From the NCBI RefSeq assembly GCF_900107205.1, contig NZ_FNPC01000002.1, positions 310,001 through 374,000 on the forward strand: a DNA stretch of 64,000 nt, written 5' to 3'. The translations under genes were made by a program, and so were the position numbers. Numbering within the stretch: the first letter of the stretch is position 1; every line of letters starts with the position of its first letter. Positions 50,062 to 58,061 of the stretch are shown piece after piece. The notes under the pieces are model-generated. The model did no database searches. It was given only the letters and a program-made list of their open reading frames with translations, and was not told the origin of the DNA. The DNA comes from Halopenitus persicus (GTDB lineage Archaea > Halobacteriota > Halobacteria > Halobacteriales > Haloferacaceae).

Positions 50062-50331
50062 ATGACCGACCGGGACGGCGCTGACCGGTCGTCGGACCCG
50101 TCCGACGACGAGGTCGTTCGAACCGCCGCCGAGGCGGCCGAGGGCGTCGTCTTCTCCCACTATCGCCAGTCGGCCGTCACGGACCTCGACGTCACGGTGA
50201 CCTTCGAGGACGGCGTGCTCGACGTCGACGTCTACCTGAACGCACCCGACGACGAGGTCGATCCCGAGGCGGTCGCCGAGGAGGCCGTCGCGGCCGCGGG
50301 CGACGCCGTCGACGACCTCTTCGACGCCTGA
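50062..50331 (+). CDS. DUF3194 domain protein
   Basis: An 89-residue protein starting on the base after the prefoldin stop. It contains EVVRTAAEAAEGVVFSHYRQ (about residues 17-36), a beta strand VTDLDVTVTFEDGVLDVDVY (about 39-58), and an acidic helix at the end. Archaeal DUF3194 proteins regularly follow prefoldin beta; function unknown but conserved enough to suspect a role in protein folding or ribosome assembly. Confidence 0.85.
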   Translation: MTDRDGADRSSDPSDDEVVRTAAEAAEGVVFSHYRQSAVTDLDVTVTFEDGVLDVDVYLNAPDDEVDPEAVAEEAVAAAGDAVDDLFDA

Positions 50332-50486
50332 TCGCGTTCGGCGGGTCTGCTCGCGTCGGGCTCGTCCGTCGAAGCCGTTTTCGTCAGTCGGCCGCGGGAT
50401 CGGCCGGTGATCCGTCGCATCGATCCGATCGCCAGCCCCAGCAGCCGCCGATACGTATTTGTCCTCGTAGTGTGTATTGGTAACGT

Positions 50487-50684
50487 ATGTCAAAAACGGC
50501 ACGCGGAACGACGGCGCTCGACCGGCTGCGTGACCGGCTCGATCAGGACGGTCACGTCTGTTCGGCGTGTGGGTACGTCCATCCGGACCCGTCCTGGGAG
50601 GCGGTCACCACCGGGGACCGGATCCAGTACCGGCGTCGCTGTGATAGCTGCGGCGCGCTCGCCCGACGAACCTACCGGCTGTGA
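50487..50684 (+). CDS. Small HVO_0649-type zinc-finger protein (65 aa)
   Basis: A 65-residue zinc ribbon: CSACGY (about residues 25-30) and CDSCGA (about 52-57), separated by VHPDPSWEAVTTGDRIQYRR. It resembles the haloarchaeal family I recall as HVO_0649-type. Its partner is unknown; such minimal zinc ribbons often bind nucleic acid or protein. TATA-like sequence is present in ATACGTATTTGTC (about 50451-50463). Confidence 0.75.
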   Translation: MSKTARGTTALDRLRDRLDQDGHVCSACGYVHPDPSWEAVTTGDRIQYRRRCDSCGALARRTYRL

Positions 50685-50750
50685 GGTCGACGGGTCGACG
50701 ACCCGTCCCGCCGCGGTCCGACGGTTCGCGGCGCCGCGGTTCGGGAGCCG

Positions 50751-51305
50751 TCAGGCCGACTCGCAGATCGCGATGAAGTTCTCGAAGACCTCCTCGCCGC
50801 GTTCGGTGTGGGCGACCTCCGGGTGCCACTGCACGCCGTACCGGTCGGTCTCCGCGTTCGCGATGGCCTCGATCGAGCAAACGTCGGAGCTAGCGGTCCG
50901 CGTGAAGCCGTCGGGAAGCTCCGTCACCTCGTCGGCGTGTGAGGCCCACACCCGGGTTTCCGGCGCGAGCGACCCGACCAGCGGGTCGTCCGGGTCGGTG
51001 ATATCGACGTCGACGTCGGCGTAGCCGCCGTACTCGCCGTCGCCCACGGCGCCGCCGAGCTCGTCGGCGATGATCTGCATCCCCAGGCAGATCCCGAAGA
51101 CCGGGACGTCCAGATCGAGGTAGTCGGGACAGCGGCCGATGCGGTCGATGTCGGGGCCGCCCGAGAGCACGATGCCGTCGGCGTCGATCTCCGCGGGCGG
51201 GGTGTCGTTGTCGATCAACTCGGTGTCCACGCCGAGGTCCCGGAGCGCGCGCCGCTCCAGATGCGTGAACTGCCCGTGGTTGTCGATCACGACGATGCGC
51301 GTCAT
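50751..51305 (-). CDS. guaAa: GMP synthase, glutamine amidotransferase subunit (archaeal subunit A)
   Basis: Releases ammonia from glutamine for conversion of XMP to GMP; works with a separate ATP-pyrophosphatase subunit. It has 184 residues. The class I amidotransferase nucleophile lies in FGICLGMQ (about residues 75-82), and the catalytic His/Glu in VQWHPEV (about 165-171). VIDNHGQFTHLERRALRDLG (about 5-24) is the standard N-terminus of the two-subunit archaeal type. The start is ATG 51305, with GTTTTTGAGTC (51327-51337, minus strand) as TATA box. Confidence 0.94.
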   Translation of the reverse strand: MTRIVVIDNHGQFTHLERRALRDLGVDTELIDNDTPPAEIDADGIVLSGGPDIDRIGRCPDYLDLDVPVFGICLGMQIIADELGGAVGDGEYGGYADVDVDITDPDDPLVGSLAPETRVWASHADEVTELPDGFTRTASSDVCSIEAIANAETDRYGVQWHPEVAHTERGEEVFENFIAICESA

Positions 51306-51420
51306 ACGCCGGTTTGGAGCGACCGACTCAAAAACGGATCGGAACTGGACCCAGGAACGTGGTGTTTTTGACTCGCTCATTCACATATCGATCCACGGTT
51401 ACGGATCGTGTCCGGGTCCG

Positions 51421-52251
51421 CTACAGGTCCGCGCCGGCCGCCAGTCCGGGGATCACCCGCGAGGGATTCTTCGTGAACACGCGGCGCATGAAGTCCTCGG
51501 AGACGTCGAGGGTGAGGATCTCCATCACCGCGACGTTCGGATGGACGTCCGGCACGCCGCTTCCGAACAGGATCCGGTCCGGGTGTTCGAGCAGTCCCGT
51601 CTCGAGGACGTCCCGGAACCGAACCGCGCTGGTGTCGAGGTACAGCTGGTCGTACTCCGCGAGCAGCTCGAAGGCCTCGCGCATCAGCGATTCCTCGAGC
51701 GGGTAGCCCCCGAAGCTGCCGAGCACCACCGGGAACCCGTACGGGAGCAACGTCTCCTCGAGCCGGTCGGGCGGGAAGGAGACGCCGCCGTCGACGAGCA
51801 CCGGCTGGTCGGCGTCCGCGAGCCGTTCGAGGACGTCCGCCTCCGGGATCCCGTCCGCGGCGGGCGCCAGCGTGAAGCCGTGAAACCGGTCGTCGTAGGC
51901 GTACTGCTCGATGTCGTCCGGACGGGTGTGGTGGTCCCCGCGCTCGGTCCGCAGGTTTCGGAGGCGCCCGACCGGCGTCGCTCCCGGATCGCGGGGCCCG
52001 TTGAGTCGGGCGAACGCGAGGAACGGCCGGTCCACGCTCAGCCGGGCGACGGCGTTGTTCACGCGGAGGTAGCTCTCCCCGGCCGGACGCTTACCGGGGG
52101 AGACGATCGCGCGAACCACGCCGGCCTGGTGCATCTCCCGTTCGAGCCGCTCGGGCGTGATGTCGCGGCCGTGGGTCGCCACGGACTCCTCGTCCGGATC
52201 GAGCGTCGCGTGCACGTCGACGATCCGGAATCCGTGTTCCAACCCGAGCAT
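51421..52251 (-). CDS. Amidohydrolase family protein (TIM barrel, ACMSD-like)
   Basis: A 276-residue metal-dependent-hydrolase-type TIM barrel: FRIVDVHATLDPDEES (about residues 8-23) at strand 1, IVSPGKRPAGE (about 49-59), YDDRFHGFTLAPAADG (about 118-133), PVLVDGGVS (about 148-156), YLDTSAVRF (about 202-210), and LFGSGVPDVHP (about 227-237). The usual H-x-H at strand 1 is replaced by H-A-T, so the metal site is altered. It resembles the amidohydrolase_2/ACMSD group, with substrate unknown. It lies downstream of ftsZ2 on the same strand, separated by 157 bp with a likely terminator. Confidence 0.8.
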   Translation of the reverse strand: MLGLEHGFRIVDVHATLDPDEESVATHGRDITPERLEREMHQAGVVRAIVSPGKRPAGESYLRVNNAVARLSVDRPFLAFARLNGPRDPGATPVGRLRNLRTERGDHHTRPDDIEQYAYDDRFHGFTLAPAADGIPEADVLERLADADQPVLVDGGVSFPPDRLEETLLPYGFPVVLGSFGGYPLEESLMREAFELLAEYDQLYLDTSAVRFRDVLETGLLEHPDRILFGSGVPDVHPNVAVMEILTLDVSEDFMRRVFTKNPSRVIPGLAAGADL

Positions 52252-52332
52252 CGTCCGTATCTCCGTCCCCGACCACCTGTGTCTGTCGATCGTTCACGTA
52301 AGTCGGATCCGCTTGCGCCACTCGCGGACTGT

Positions 52333-52341
52333 GAATAAAAA
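52333..52341 (-). terminator. T-rich terminator after ftsZ2
   Basis: TTTTTATTC on the minus strand, about 70 bp past the ftsZ2 stop, is the type of oligo-T sequence at which archaeal RNA polymerase stops. It could also serve as a distant TATA-like element, but it is too far from the next start. Confidence 0.35.
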
Positions 52342-52408
52342 GCAGGTCGGGCGGCACGTCGATCGTGTGTCCCGGTTCGACGTCGCGGTCGCGGAGCTGC
52401 CGTCCGGG

Positions 52409-53599
52409 CTAGCGGATGACGTCCAGACCGTTCTGCTTCTCGGTCGGCTCCACGCCGCCGTCGGACTCCCAGCTCGCGGCGTCGGCGCCGCCGTTCGCGC
52501 TCGCGCCGCCGGGCACGTCGCTCACGTCCCCGCCGTCGATGCTGGCGCGGGACCGGTCGGCCTGCTTCTGCGTCGAGGGGCCAAGGACCTGCGCGCTCTG
52601 CACGCCGGTCATGATGGCCATCACGCGAACCTTCCCCTTGTACTCCTCCTGGATGCGCGCGCCCCAGATGACGTTGGCGCTGGCCTCCAGGCGTTCGGTG
52701 ATGTTGTTCGCGATCCCCTCGGCCTCCTTGAGCGTCAGGTCCGGGCCGCCGGTGATGTGGACCAGCCCGCCCGAGGCGCCGCGGTAGTCGACGTCCAACA
52801 GGGGATGGTTCATCGCGTCGTTGACGACCTCCTGGGTTTTGTTCTTGTCCTGGGTCTCGCCGACCAGCATCACCGCGACGCCGCCCTGGTTCATGATCGT
52901 GGACATGTCCGCGTAGTCCAGATTGATGAGCGACGGCTGGGTGATCGTCTCGGAAATCCCCTTGACGGTCTCGGCGATGATCTGGTCCATCACCGAGAAC
53001 GCCTTCCCGATCGGCAGGTTCGGGACGTAATCGAGGAGGCGGTTGTTGTCGAGCACGATGATCGAGTCGGCCTCGTTGCGGAGCTCCTCGAGCCCCTCCT
53101 CGGCCTTGACGGTCCGGGCACGCTCGACGTTGAACGGCGTCGAGACCATCCCGACGACGATCGCGCCCTGCTCTTTGGCGATCTTCGAGACGACGGGCGC
53201 GGCGCCGGTGCCGGTCCCGCCGCCCATCCCGGCGGTGACGAACACGAGGTCCGCATCGCCGAGGACGTCCTTGATCGTACCCTGCGCCATCTCGGTGGCG
53301 CGCTCGCCCATCTTGGGGTCGCCGCCCGCGCCGAGCCCCTGCGTGAGCGACTTGCCGACGAGGATCTTCGTGTCGGCCTCGATCATCTTCAGGTGCTGTT
53401 TGTCCGTGTTGATGGCGACGGTGTCGGCGCCGTCGACGCCGATGTTGTACAGCCGGTTGATCGTGTTGTTCCCGGCTCCGCCGGCGCCGACGATGACGAT
53501 CCGCGGATCGCCGAACTCGTCGTCCTCATCGGCGTCGACGTCCATCTCGCGCTGTTCCGCTTCCGCGTTGGCCAAGGCGTCCTGAACGATGTCCTGCAT
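52409..53599 (-). CDS. ftsZ2: Cell division protein FtsZ2
   Basis: A GTP-dependent tubulin-like ring protein for cell constriction. It has 396 residues. The acidic N-terminus is followed by [18 protein letters not shown] (about 34-51), [10 protein letters not shown] (about 61-70), the signature [14 protein letters not shown] (about 122-135), TPFNVERA and the T7 loop [19 protein letters not shown] (about 227-245). The C-terminal linker is long and acidic. The neighbouring ribbon-helix-helix gene and the sequence of the N-terminal block favour FtsZ2 over FtsZ1; ftsZ1 usually lies next to secE/nusG. It is the second gene of the cdrS operon (2 bp spacing). Confidence 0.92.
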   Translation of the reverse strand: MQDIVQDALANAEAEQREMDVDADEDDEFGDPRIVIVGAGGAGNNTINRLYNIGVDGADTVAINTDKQHLKMIEADTKILVGKSLTQGLGAGGDPKMGERATEMAQGTIKDVLGDADLVFVTAGMGGGTGTGAAPVVSKIAKEQGAIVVGMVSTPFNVERARTVKAEEGLEELRNEADSIIVLDNNRLLDYVPNLPIGKAFSVMDQIIAETVKGISETITQPSLINLDYADMSTIMNQGGVAVMLVGETQDKNKTQEVVNDAMNHPLLDVDYRGASGGLVHITGGPDLTLKEAEGIANNITERLEASANVIWGARIQEEYKGKVRVMAIMTGVQSAQVLGPSTQKQADRSRASIDGGDVSDVPGGASANGGADAASWESDGGVEPTEKQNGLDVIR

Positions 53600-53601
53600 C
53601 G

Positions 53602-53790
53602 TTACACCTTCGCCCAGCTGCGCTCGGTGCGCCGACGGCCGTTGTATTCGCCGTCCTGTTCGTTCAACATCTCACGGACCGCCGACCGGATCGCCTCGCT
53701 CCGGTTCGGGAACTCGCCCGTTTCGACCATCTGTTCGACCTCCTCGATCTGCTGTTTCGGGATTCGTAGTGTCACACGCTCCATTGTCAT
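53602..53790 (-). CDS. cdrS: Ribbon-helix-helix regulator CdrS
   Basis: A 62-residue DNA-binding protein that controls cell-division gene expression with ftsZ2. The ribbon [20 protein letters not shown] (about residues 4-23) is followed by helix-turn-helix [20 protein letters not shown] (about 24-43) and a basic tail. It lies 2 bp upstream of ftsZ2 and is co-transcribed with it; this gene pair is known in Halobacterium and relatives. The ATG at 53790 or 53784 is possible; a GTG at 53835 is less likely because the leader contains repeated operator sequences. Confidence 0.9.
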   Translation of the reverse strand: MTMERVTLRIPKQQIEEVEQMVETGEFPNRSEAIRSAVREMLNEQDGEYNGRRRTERSWAKV

Positions 53791-53797
53791 TCCCCCG

Positions 53798-53831
53798 GTA
53801 AGACGGTGACACGGCGTGCCATCCGTCTTAC
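53798..53831. promoter_or_regulatory. Inverted GTAAGACG pair in the cdrS leader
   Basis: GTAAGACG at 53798-53805 and its inverse CGTCTTAC at 53824-53831 are separated by 18 bp, close to the cdrS start. They may bind the same regulator as the tighter palindrome upstream. Confidence 0.55.
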
Positions 53832-53880
53832 ACACGAAAACCGCCGGACGGAATCGGTATCACCGTCCTGGCGGCCGTCT

Positions 53881-53898
53881 GTAAGACGACCGTCTTAC
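53881..53898. promoter_or_regulatory. Perfect GTAAGACG-AC-CGTCTTAC palindrome near the predicted cdrS transcription start
   Basis: An 18-bp perfect palindrome made of GTAAGACG and CGTCTTAC around AC. On the minus strand it lies 25-50 bp downstream of the TATA-centred palindrome at 53921-53936, so it covers or abuts the transcription start. A further half-site GTAAGACG stands at 53944-53951. Confidence 0.65.
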
Positions 53899-53920
53899 GC
53901 AGATGAACGCACAGATGCGA

Positions 53921-53936
53921 GGTACTTAAAAGTACC
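53921..53936 (-). promoter_or_regulatory. TATA box inside a palindrome, cdrS-ftsZ2 promoter
   Basis: GGTACTTAAAAGTACC has perfect 7-bp arms around a central AA. The embedded AT core is the best TATA-like sequence in the 210-bp gap between cdrL and cdrS and predicts a leader of about 110 nt for cdrS-ftsZ2. Confidence 0.55.
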
Positions 53937-54000
53937 GGCCGTTGTAAGACGAGTTACGAGAACACGCGTATACTAGGCTGAAACGCCCGTTTACGCGGTG

Positions 54001-54648
54001 TTATGGGTTGTCAAGGACGTCCGCTGCCGGCGTTCGGCGGCCGCAACCGGGGCAGAACGACCAGTCCGACCGGATCTCGTCGCCGCACTCACAGAACACC
54101 CGGTGAGACCGCTTCTCCCCGCAATTCGGGCAGTAGACGTGTTCTCCGGGCATATCCTCGCCACAGCTCGTGCACGTTTTACGGTCCGTTTGCGCCCCTT
54201 CGGGAACCGGATCCTCGCGTGTCTTACGATCCTCGGCGTCCGCCGACGGTGCCGTCTCGTCGTCGGTTTCGACGACCGGTTCGTCGGCGCGAACCCCGTC
54301 GAGTGTGACGTTTACGTTGATGTCACGCCCTGATTCGGGCGTATACGCTCCGCGCCGGGCCGGTCCGTGTCCGCCGAGCCGGTCGTCGAGCGCCGCCTCC
54401 AGCCGCGCGTCGATCAGCTCGTCGACGCGGTCGGCGATCGCGGCGTCGATCCCGGCTTCCGGGTCCGTCGGTCCGTCCGTCCCGGCGTCGGACTCCGTCG
54501 TCACGTTCCGGCCGGCCCTCCCGTCTCCGGGGTCGACCGACTCGAGGTAGGTGCGCAGCGCCTCGCGCATCACCTCGCTTTTGGAGGCGTCGTACTCCTC
54601 CAGCCGCTCGACGAGGTCGTCGTCGGCGCGGAACGTGATCTTGCTCAT
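54001..54648 (-). CDS. cdrL: Ribbon-helix-helix/zinc-ribbon regulator CdrL
   Basis: A 215-residue protein next to cdrS-ftsZ2. The N-terminal ribbon-helix-helix is ITFRADDDLVERLEEYDASK (about residues 4-23) with SEVMREALRTYLES. A long acidic linker (about 50-140) follows, then a double zinc ribbon: CTSCGED, CPNCGEK, CECGDE and CPGCGRR (about 165-205). This is the domain layout of CdrL, which regulates the cdrS-ftsZ2 promoter in haloarchaea. ATG 54648 has the TATA element TTATACG (minus strand, about 54673-54679) 25-31 bp upstream. Confidence 0.87.
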   Translation of the reverse strand: MSKITFRADDDLVERLEEYDASKSEVMREALRTYLESVDPGDGRAGRNVTTESDAGTDGPTDPEAGIDAAIADRVDELIDARLEAALDDRLGGHGPARRGAYTPESGRDINVNVTLDGVRADEPVVETDDETAPSADAEDRKTREDPVPEGAQTDRKTCTSCGEDMPGEHVYCPNCGEKRSHRVFCECGDEIRSDWSFCPGCGRRTPAADVLDNP

Positions 54649-54861
54649 CGCTCGAATACCGATATTTCCGGGTCGTATAAGTATCTTCCTCCGTGTCTGA
54701 CGATCGTCAGTCGGTCGCCGCACGATCGTCCGACACGCGATCGTCCGATATGGACCGACGTCGATCGTCGATGCGGATCGGCGGTCGTGGGGCTGTCCCC
54801 GTCGATTTCCGCGGATCGGCGAACCCGGAAGCGCTTTCCGTCGCGACCGCCTCCCGGCCGT

Positions 54862-55467
54862 ATGGACTACCAGGCCAGTCTCGACCGCGCGATCGACGAG
54901 TTGCCGGATCTCGGCGGCTCGGACGAGCGCCTCCAGGTCCCGGACCCGACCGCGCAGAAGGACGGAGCGTTCACCCGTCTGACGAACCTCTCGGCGATCG
55001 CCGACGCGCTCTCGCGTGACCCCGAACACGTCCACTCCAACATCCAGCGCGAGCTGGGGACGGCGGGCCAGTACGAGAACGGCGTCGCCCGGTACAACGG
55101 CAACTTCCGCGCCGACGACTTCCAGGCCGCCATCGACGCCTACGTCGCCTCCTACGTGACCTGTTCGGAGTGTGGCCTTCCGGACACGCGGCTCGTCACC
55201 GAGGACCGCACGCCGATGCTGCGCTGTGAGGCCTGCGGCGCCTTCCGACCGGTCGCCAAACAGACCTCCACGACCCAGCGCCGAACCGAGACCGTCGAGG
55301 AGGGAACCACCTACGAGGTCGAGATCGTCGGCACCGGCCGGAAGGGCGACGGCGTCGCCGAGCGCGGCGACTACACGATCTTCGTTCCCGGCGCGCAGGA
55401 AGGAGACACCGTCCGGGCCTACATCGAGAACGTCTCCGGCAACCTCGCGTTCGCGCGACAGGTCTGA
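54862..55467 (+). CDS. aif2b: Translation initiation factor aIF2 subunit beta with C-terminal TRAM domain
   Basis: Part of the archaeal aIF2 complex that brings initiator tRNA to the ribosome. It has 201 residues. The N-terminal helix and core RLTNLSAIADALSRDPEHVH (about 39-58) lead to IQRELGTAGQYENGVARYNG (about 61-80). The zinc ribbon is CSECGLPDTRL (about 99-109) with RCEACGAFRPV. A TRAM domain (about 143-201, YEVEIVGTGRKGDGVAERGD) is fused at the C-terminus, a known haloarchaeal arrangement. ATG 54862 was chosen where the conserved DYQASLDRAIDELP begins. Confidence 0.93.
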   Translation: MDYQASLDRAIDELPDLGGSDERLQVPDPTAQKDGAFTRLTNLSAIADALSRDPEHVHSNIQRELGTAGQYENGVARYNGNFRADDFQAAIDAYVASYVTCSECGLPDTRLVTEDRTPMLRCEACGAFRPVAKQTSTTQRRTETVEEGTTYEVEIVGTGRKGDGVAERGDYTIFVPGAQEGDTVRAYIENVSGNLAFARQV

Positions 55468-55564
55468 GAGCCGATTACCCGCACGATTCGCCCGTTGCTT
55501 CGTCGATGCCGTTGATCGCCCCGACCGACAGGTTCAATCCGGTCCTCGGCGTACGGCCGCCAAC

Positions 55565-56185
55565 GTGGCCCTCACCTTCGACCTCTTCGGCACGCTCGTC
55601 GACATCGACTACCCGATCGACCCGGCCGAGGCCGTCGCCCGCGAGCTCGAGTCGCGCGACGTCACGGTGCCGGACGATTGGCACGTCGCCTACGGCGAAG
55701 TCCACGTCGACGCACCCGAGGGGGCCGAGATCCCGCTGCCCGCCCACGTGGCGCACGCGCTGGCCTCCCGCGACGTCGAGGTGTCCGACAACGTCGCCCG
55801 CCACGCGGTCGTCGCGGCCTTCGATCCGGACGTGACCCTCCGCGCGGGCGCCCGCGAGGCGGTTCGGGCCGCCGGCGACCGTGGCCCCGTCGGCATTCTC
55901 TCGAACTGCTCGGTTCCGGAGCTCGTTCCGCGAACCCTCATCCGGAGCGACCTCCGCGGGGAGTTCGACGCCGTCACGACCAGCATCGGCTGCGGCTGGC
56001 GAAAGCCCGACCGCCGCGCCTTCGAGGCCGCGGCGGAGGCGCTCGACGCCTCCCTCGAGGACCTCACGCACGTCGGCGACGAGCCGGCCGTGGACGGCGG
56101 GATCGAGGCCCTGGGCGGCCGGTTCATCGACGTCACCGAAACGCCCCTCACCGACCTCCCGACCCGGCTGGAGGCCAGGCGGTGA
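55565..56185 (+). CDS. HAD-superfamily hydrolase in the cobalamin operon
   Basis: A 206-residue HAD phosphatase starting at GTG. Motif I is FDLFGTLVDID (about residues 5-15), motif II SNCS (about 118-121), the motif III lysine lies in WRKPDRRAF (about 146-154), and motif IV is HVGDEPAVDGG (about 172-182). It overlaps cbiB by GTGA and opens the cobalamin unit. A phosphatase is needed in nucleotide-loop assembly to remove the 5'-phosphate of alpha-ribazole phosphate or the cobalamin 5'-phosphate. The operon has no recognised phosphatase, so this gene is a candidate (inference). Cobinamide phosphate chemistry is another possibility. Confidence 0.85.
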   Translation: MALTFDLFGTLVDIDYPIDPAEAVARELESRDVTVPDDWHVAYGEVHVDAPEGAEIPLPAHVAHALASRDVEVSDNVARHAVVAAFDPDVTLRAGAREAVRAAGDRGPVGILSNCSVPELVPRTLIRSDLRGEFDAVTTSIGCGWRKPDRRAFEAAAEALDASLEDLTHVGDEPAVDGGIEALGGRFIDVTETPLTDLPTRLEARR

Positions 56186-57162
56186 CGGGGGCGGCCGCCC
56201 TCGCCGTGGTGGCGGCGGCCGCTCTCGACTCGACGTTCGCCGAACCGCCCGAACGCATCCATCCGGTCGCCCTGCTCGGATCCCTCGTCGACCGGCTCGA
56301 CCGAGCGATCCCGGATTCCCGACCGGTCGGCGTCGTGATCGCCGCCGTCGTTCCCCTCGGATTCGCCGCTTCCGCGGCGGGCCTCGTCGCGCTCGCCGGG
56401 CGTGCAGGCCCCCGACTGGCCGCCGCCGTTGCGGGGCTCGTTCTGTATACGTGCATCAGTCGACGGCTGCTCGTCGAGACCGCGGAACGCGTCCGTTCGC
56501 TAGCTGACTCCGACCTCCCGGCAGCCCGTGATGCGCTCCGCGCGCTCGCCGGACGCGACGCCGACGCGCTCTCGGCCGGCCAGGTCCGGTCCGCAGCGGT
56601 CGAGAGCGCGGCCGAGAACCTCGCCGACGGACTGATCGCTCCCCTCGCAGCCTTCACGCTCGGCGCTGCGGTCGTGCTCGGTCCCGCCGCGCCGCGTGCG
56701 CCGGCGTTTCCCCTCGTCGTCGCGACCGGCGCCGCGGCGTGGATCAAGGGCGTCAACACCCTCGACTCGATGCTCGGCTACCGAACCCGCCGGGTCGGGT
56801 GGGCGCCGGCGCGCCTCGACGACCTCGCTATGTGGGTGCCCGCCCGCCTCTCGGCGCTGCTGATCGCGATCGCCGCCGGCCGACCGGCCGCGATGCTCGG
56901 CGCCCGCCGGTGGGCTCGCGTCCCCGACTCGCCCAACTCCGGCTGGCCGATGGCGACGCTCGCCGCGGTCCTCGACGTCCGGCTCGAGAAACCGGGAACC
57001 TACACGCTCCAGGCCGCGGCCGACCTTCCGTCCACGACTGCGGCACGCCGCGGCGTCCGCGTCGTGAACCGTGCGGCCTGGCTCGGGATCGCCCTGTCCG
57101 TCGGCTGCTGTCTGGTCGTCGAGACGATCGCTGCGGGGACGGGGGTGTGGACCGTCGGATGA
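56182..57162 (+). CDS. cbiB: Adenosylcobinamide-phosphate synthase
   Basis: Joins the aminopropanol arm (phosphate form) to adenosylcobyric acid. It has 326 residues and several membrane helices. Family blocks seen are EPPERIHPVALLGSLVDRLD (about residues 21-40), VESAAENLADGLIAPL (about 139-154), KGVNTLDSMLGYR (about 190-202), and the segment around DSPNSGWPMATLAAVL (about 253-268). GTG start overlaps the HAD stop. It acts with cobD, cobS and cobY of the same operon. Confidence 0.93.
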   Translation: MTGAAALAVVAAAALDSTFAEPPERIHPVALLGSLVDRLDRAIPDSRPVGVVIAAVVPLGFAASAAGLVALAGRAGPRLAAAVAGLVLYTCISRRLLVETAERVRSLADSDLPAARDALRALAGRDADALSAGQVRSAAVESAAENLADGLIAPLAAFTLGAAVVLGPAAPRAPAFPLVVATGAAAWIKGVNTLDSMLGYRTRRVGWAPARLDDLAMWVPARLSALLIAIAAGRPAAMLGARRWARVPDSPNSGWPMATLAAVLDVRLEKPGTYTLQAAADLPSTTAARRGVRVVNRAAWLGIALSVGCCLVVETIAAGTGVWTVG

Positions 57163-58061
57163 CCGACTCGAGCGGATCGACTGACCCCAGCGGATCGACT
57201 GACTCCAGCGGATCGACTGACCCGAGCGGACCGACTGACTCCAGCGGATCGACTGACCCATCCCCGGCGGCCGCGACCGGACCGATCCGCCGACGGATCG
57301 GCGCGCTCCGCGGCGCGGTGACGTTTCTGACCCGGATCCCGGTGCCCGGCGGCTGCCCGAGCGACTGGCACGACTTCCGGGCCGCTCCGTGGACGATTCC
57401 GGTCGTTGGCTGGGTCATCGGCCTCCCGCTCGCCGCGCTCGTCCTCGTCGCCGGCCGCGCGTCGGCTCCCTGGCCGACTGCGGTTGCCGGCTACCTCTGT
57501 CTCCTGTACGTCCTCTCGGGCGTCACTCACGCCGACGGACTGGCGGACCTCGGCGATGCGGTCGCCGCTCACGATCCGGACCGACGACGGGCAGTGTTGG
57601 CTGACGCCGACCTGGGCGTCGGGGGCGTCCTCGCTCTGGGGGTGACGCTTCTCGCCGTGACGCTCGGCGTCGCCGCGCTCGCGCTGCCGACGACGGATCC
57701 CGTCGTCGCCGCCCGGATCGTCCTCGCCGCCGAGGTCGGCGCGAAGCTCGCGATGGCGCTTGCGGCCTGCTTCGGCACGGCGGCCCACGAGGGGCTTGGG
57801 TCGAGCCTGGCGGACCCGGCGACGCCCGCCGGCGCGCTCCCGGCCGTCGTGGTCGCGCTTCCGGTCCTGTTCGGCGTTCCGGCTGGCGCCCTGCCCGCCG
57901 TCCTCGCCGCGCTGTGTGCCGCCCCCGTCGTCGCGCTCGTGGTCGGCATCCGGACGCGGACGTGGCTCGGCGGCGTCAGCGGCGACGTCTTCGGAGCGAT
58001 CAACGAAGTCGGCCGCGCGGTGGCGCTTCACGCGGGGGTGATCGTATGGGCGATCGCGTAG
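57159..58061 (+). CDS. cobS: Adenosylcobalamin 5'-phosphate synthase
   Basis: Joins adenosyl-GDP-cobinamide and alpha-ribazole (or its phosphate) to finish cobalamin; integral membrane protein. It has 300 residues. AVTFLTRIPVPGGCP (about residues 53-67) and the HADGLADLGDAVAAH block (about 124-138) carry the acidic Mg-binding residues. RTWLGGVSGDVFGAINEVGR (about 267-286) is the second conserved site. The first ~40 residues are a Ser/Thr/Gly/Pro/Asp extension coded by 18-bp repeats and are not part of the enzyme core. ATG 57159 overlaps the cbiB stop. Confidence 0.93.
   Translation: MTDSSGSTDPSGSTDSSGSTDPSGPTDSSGSTDPSPAAATGPIRRRIGALRGAVTFLTRIPVPGGCPSDWHDFRAAPWTIPVVGWVIGLPLAALVLVAGRASAPWPTAVAGYLCLLYVLSGVTHADGLADLGDAVAAHDPDRRRAVLADADLGVGGVLALGVTLLAVTLGVAALALPTTDPVVAARIVLAAEVGAKLAMALAACFGTAAHEGLGSSLADPATPAGALPAVVVALPVLFGVPAGALPAVLAALCAAPVVALVVGIRTRTWLGGVSGDVFGAINEVGRAVALHAGVIVWAIA
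57161..57250. repeat. 18-bp in-frame repeat at the 5' end of cobS
   Basis: Five units of 18 bp (57161, 57179, 57197, 57215, 57233) of the form GACTGACYCSAGCGGATC encode SSGSTD/PSGSTD hexapeptides before the CobS core. Confidence 0.93.
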
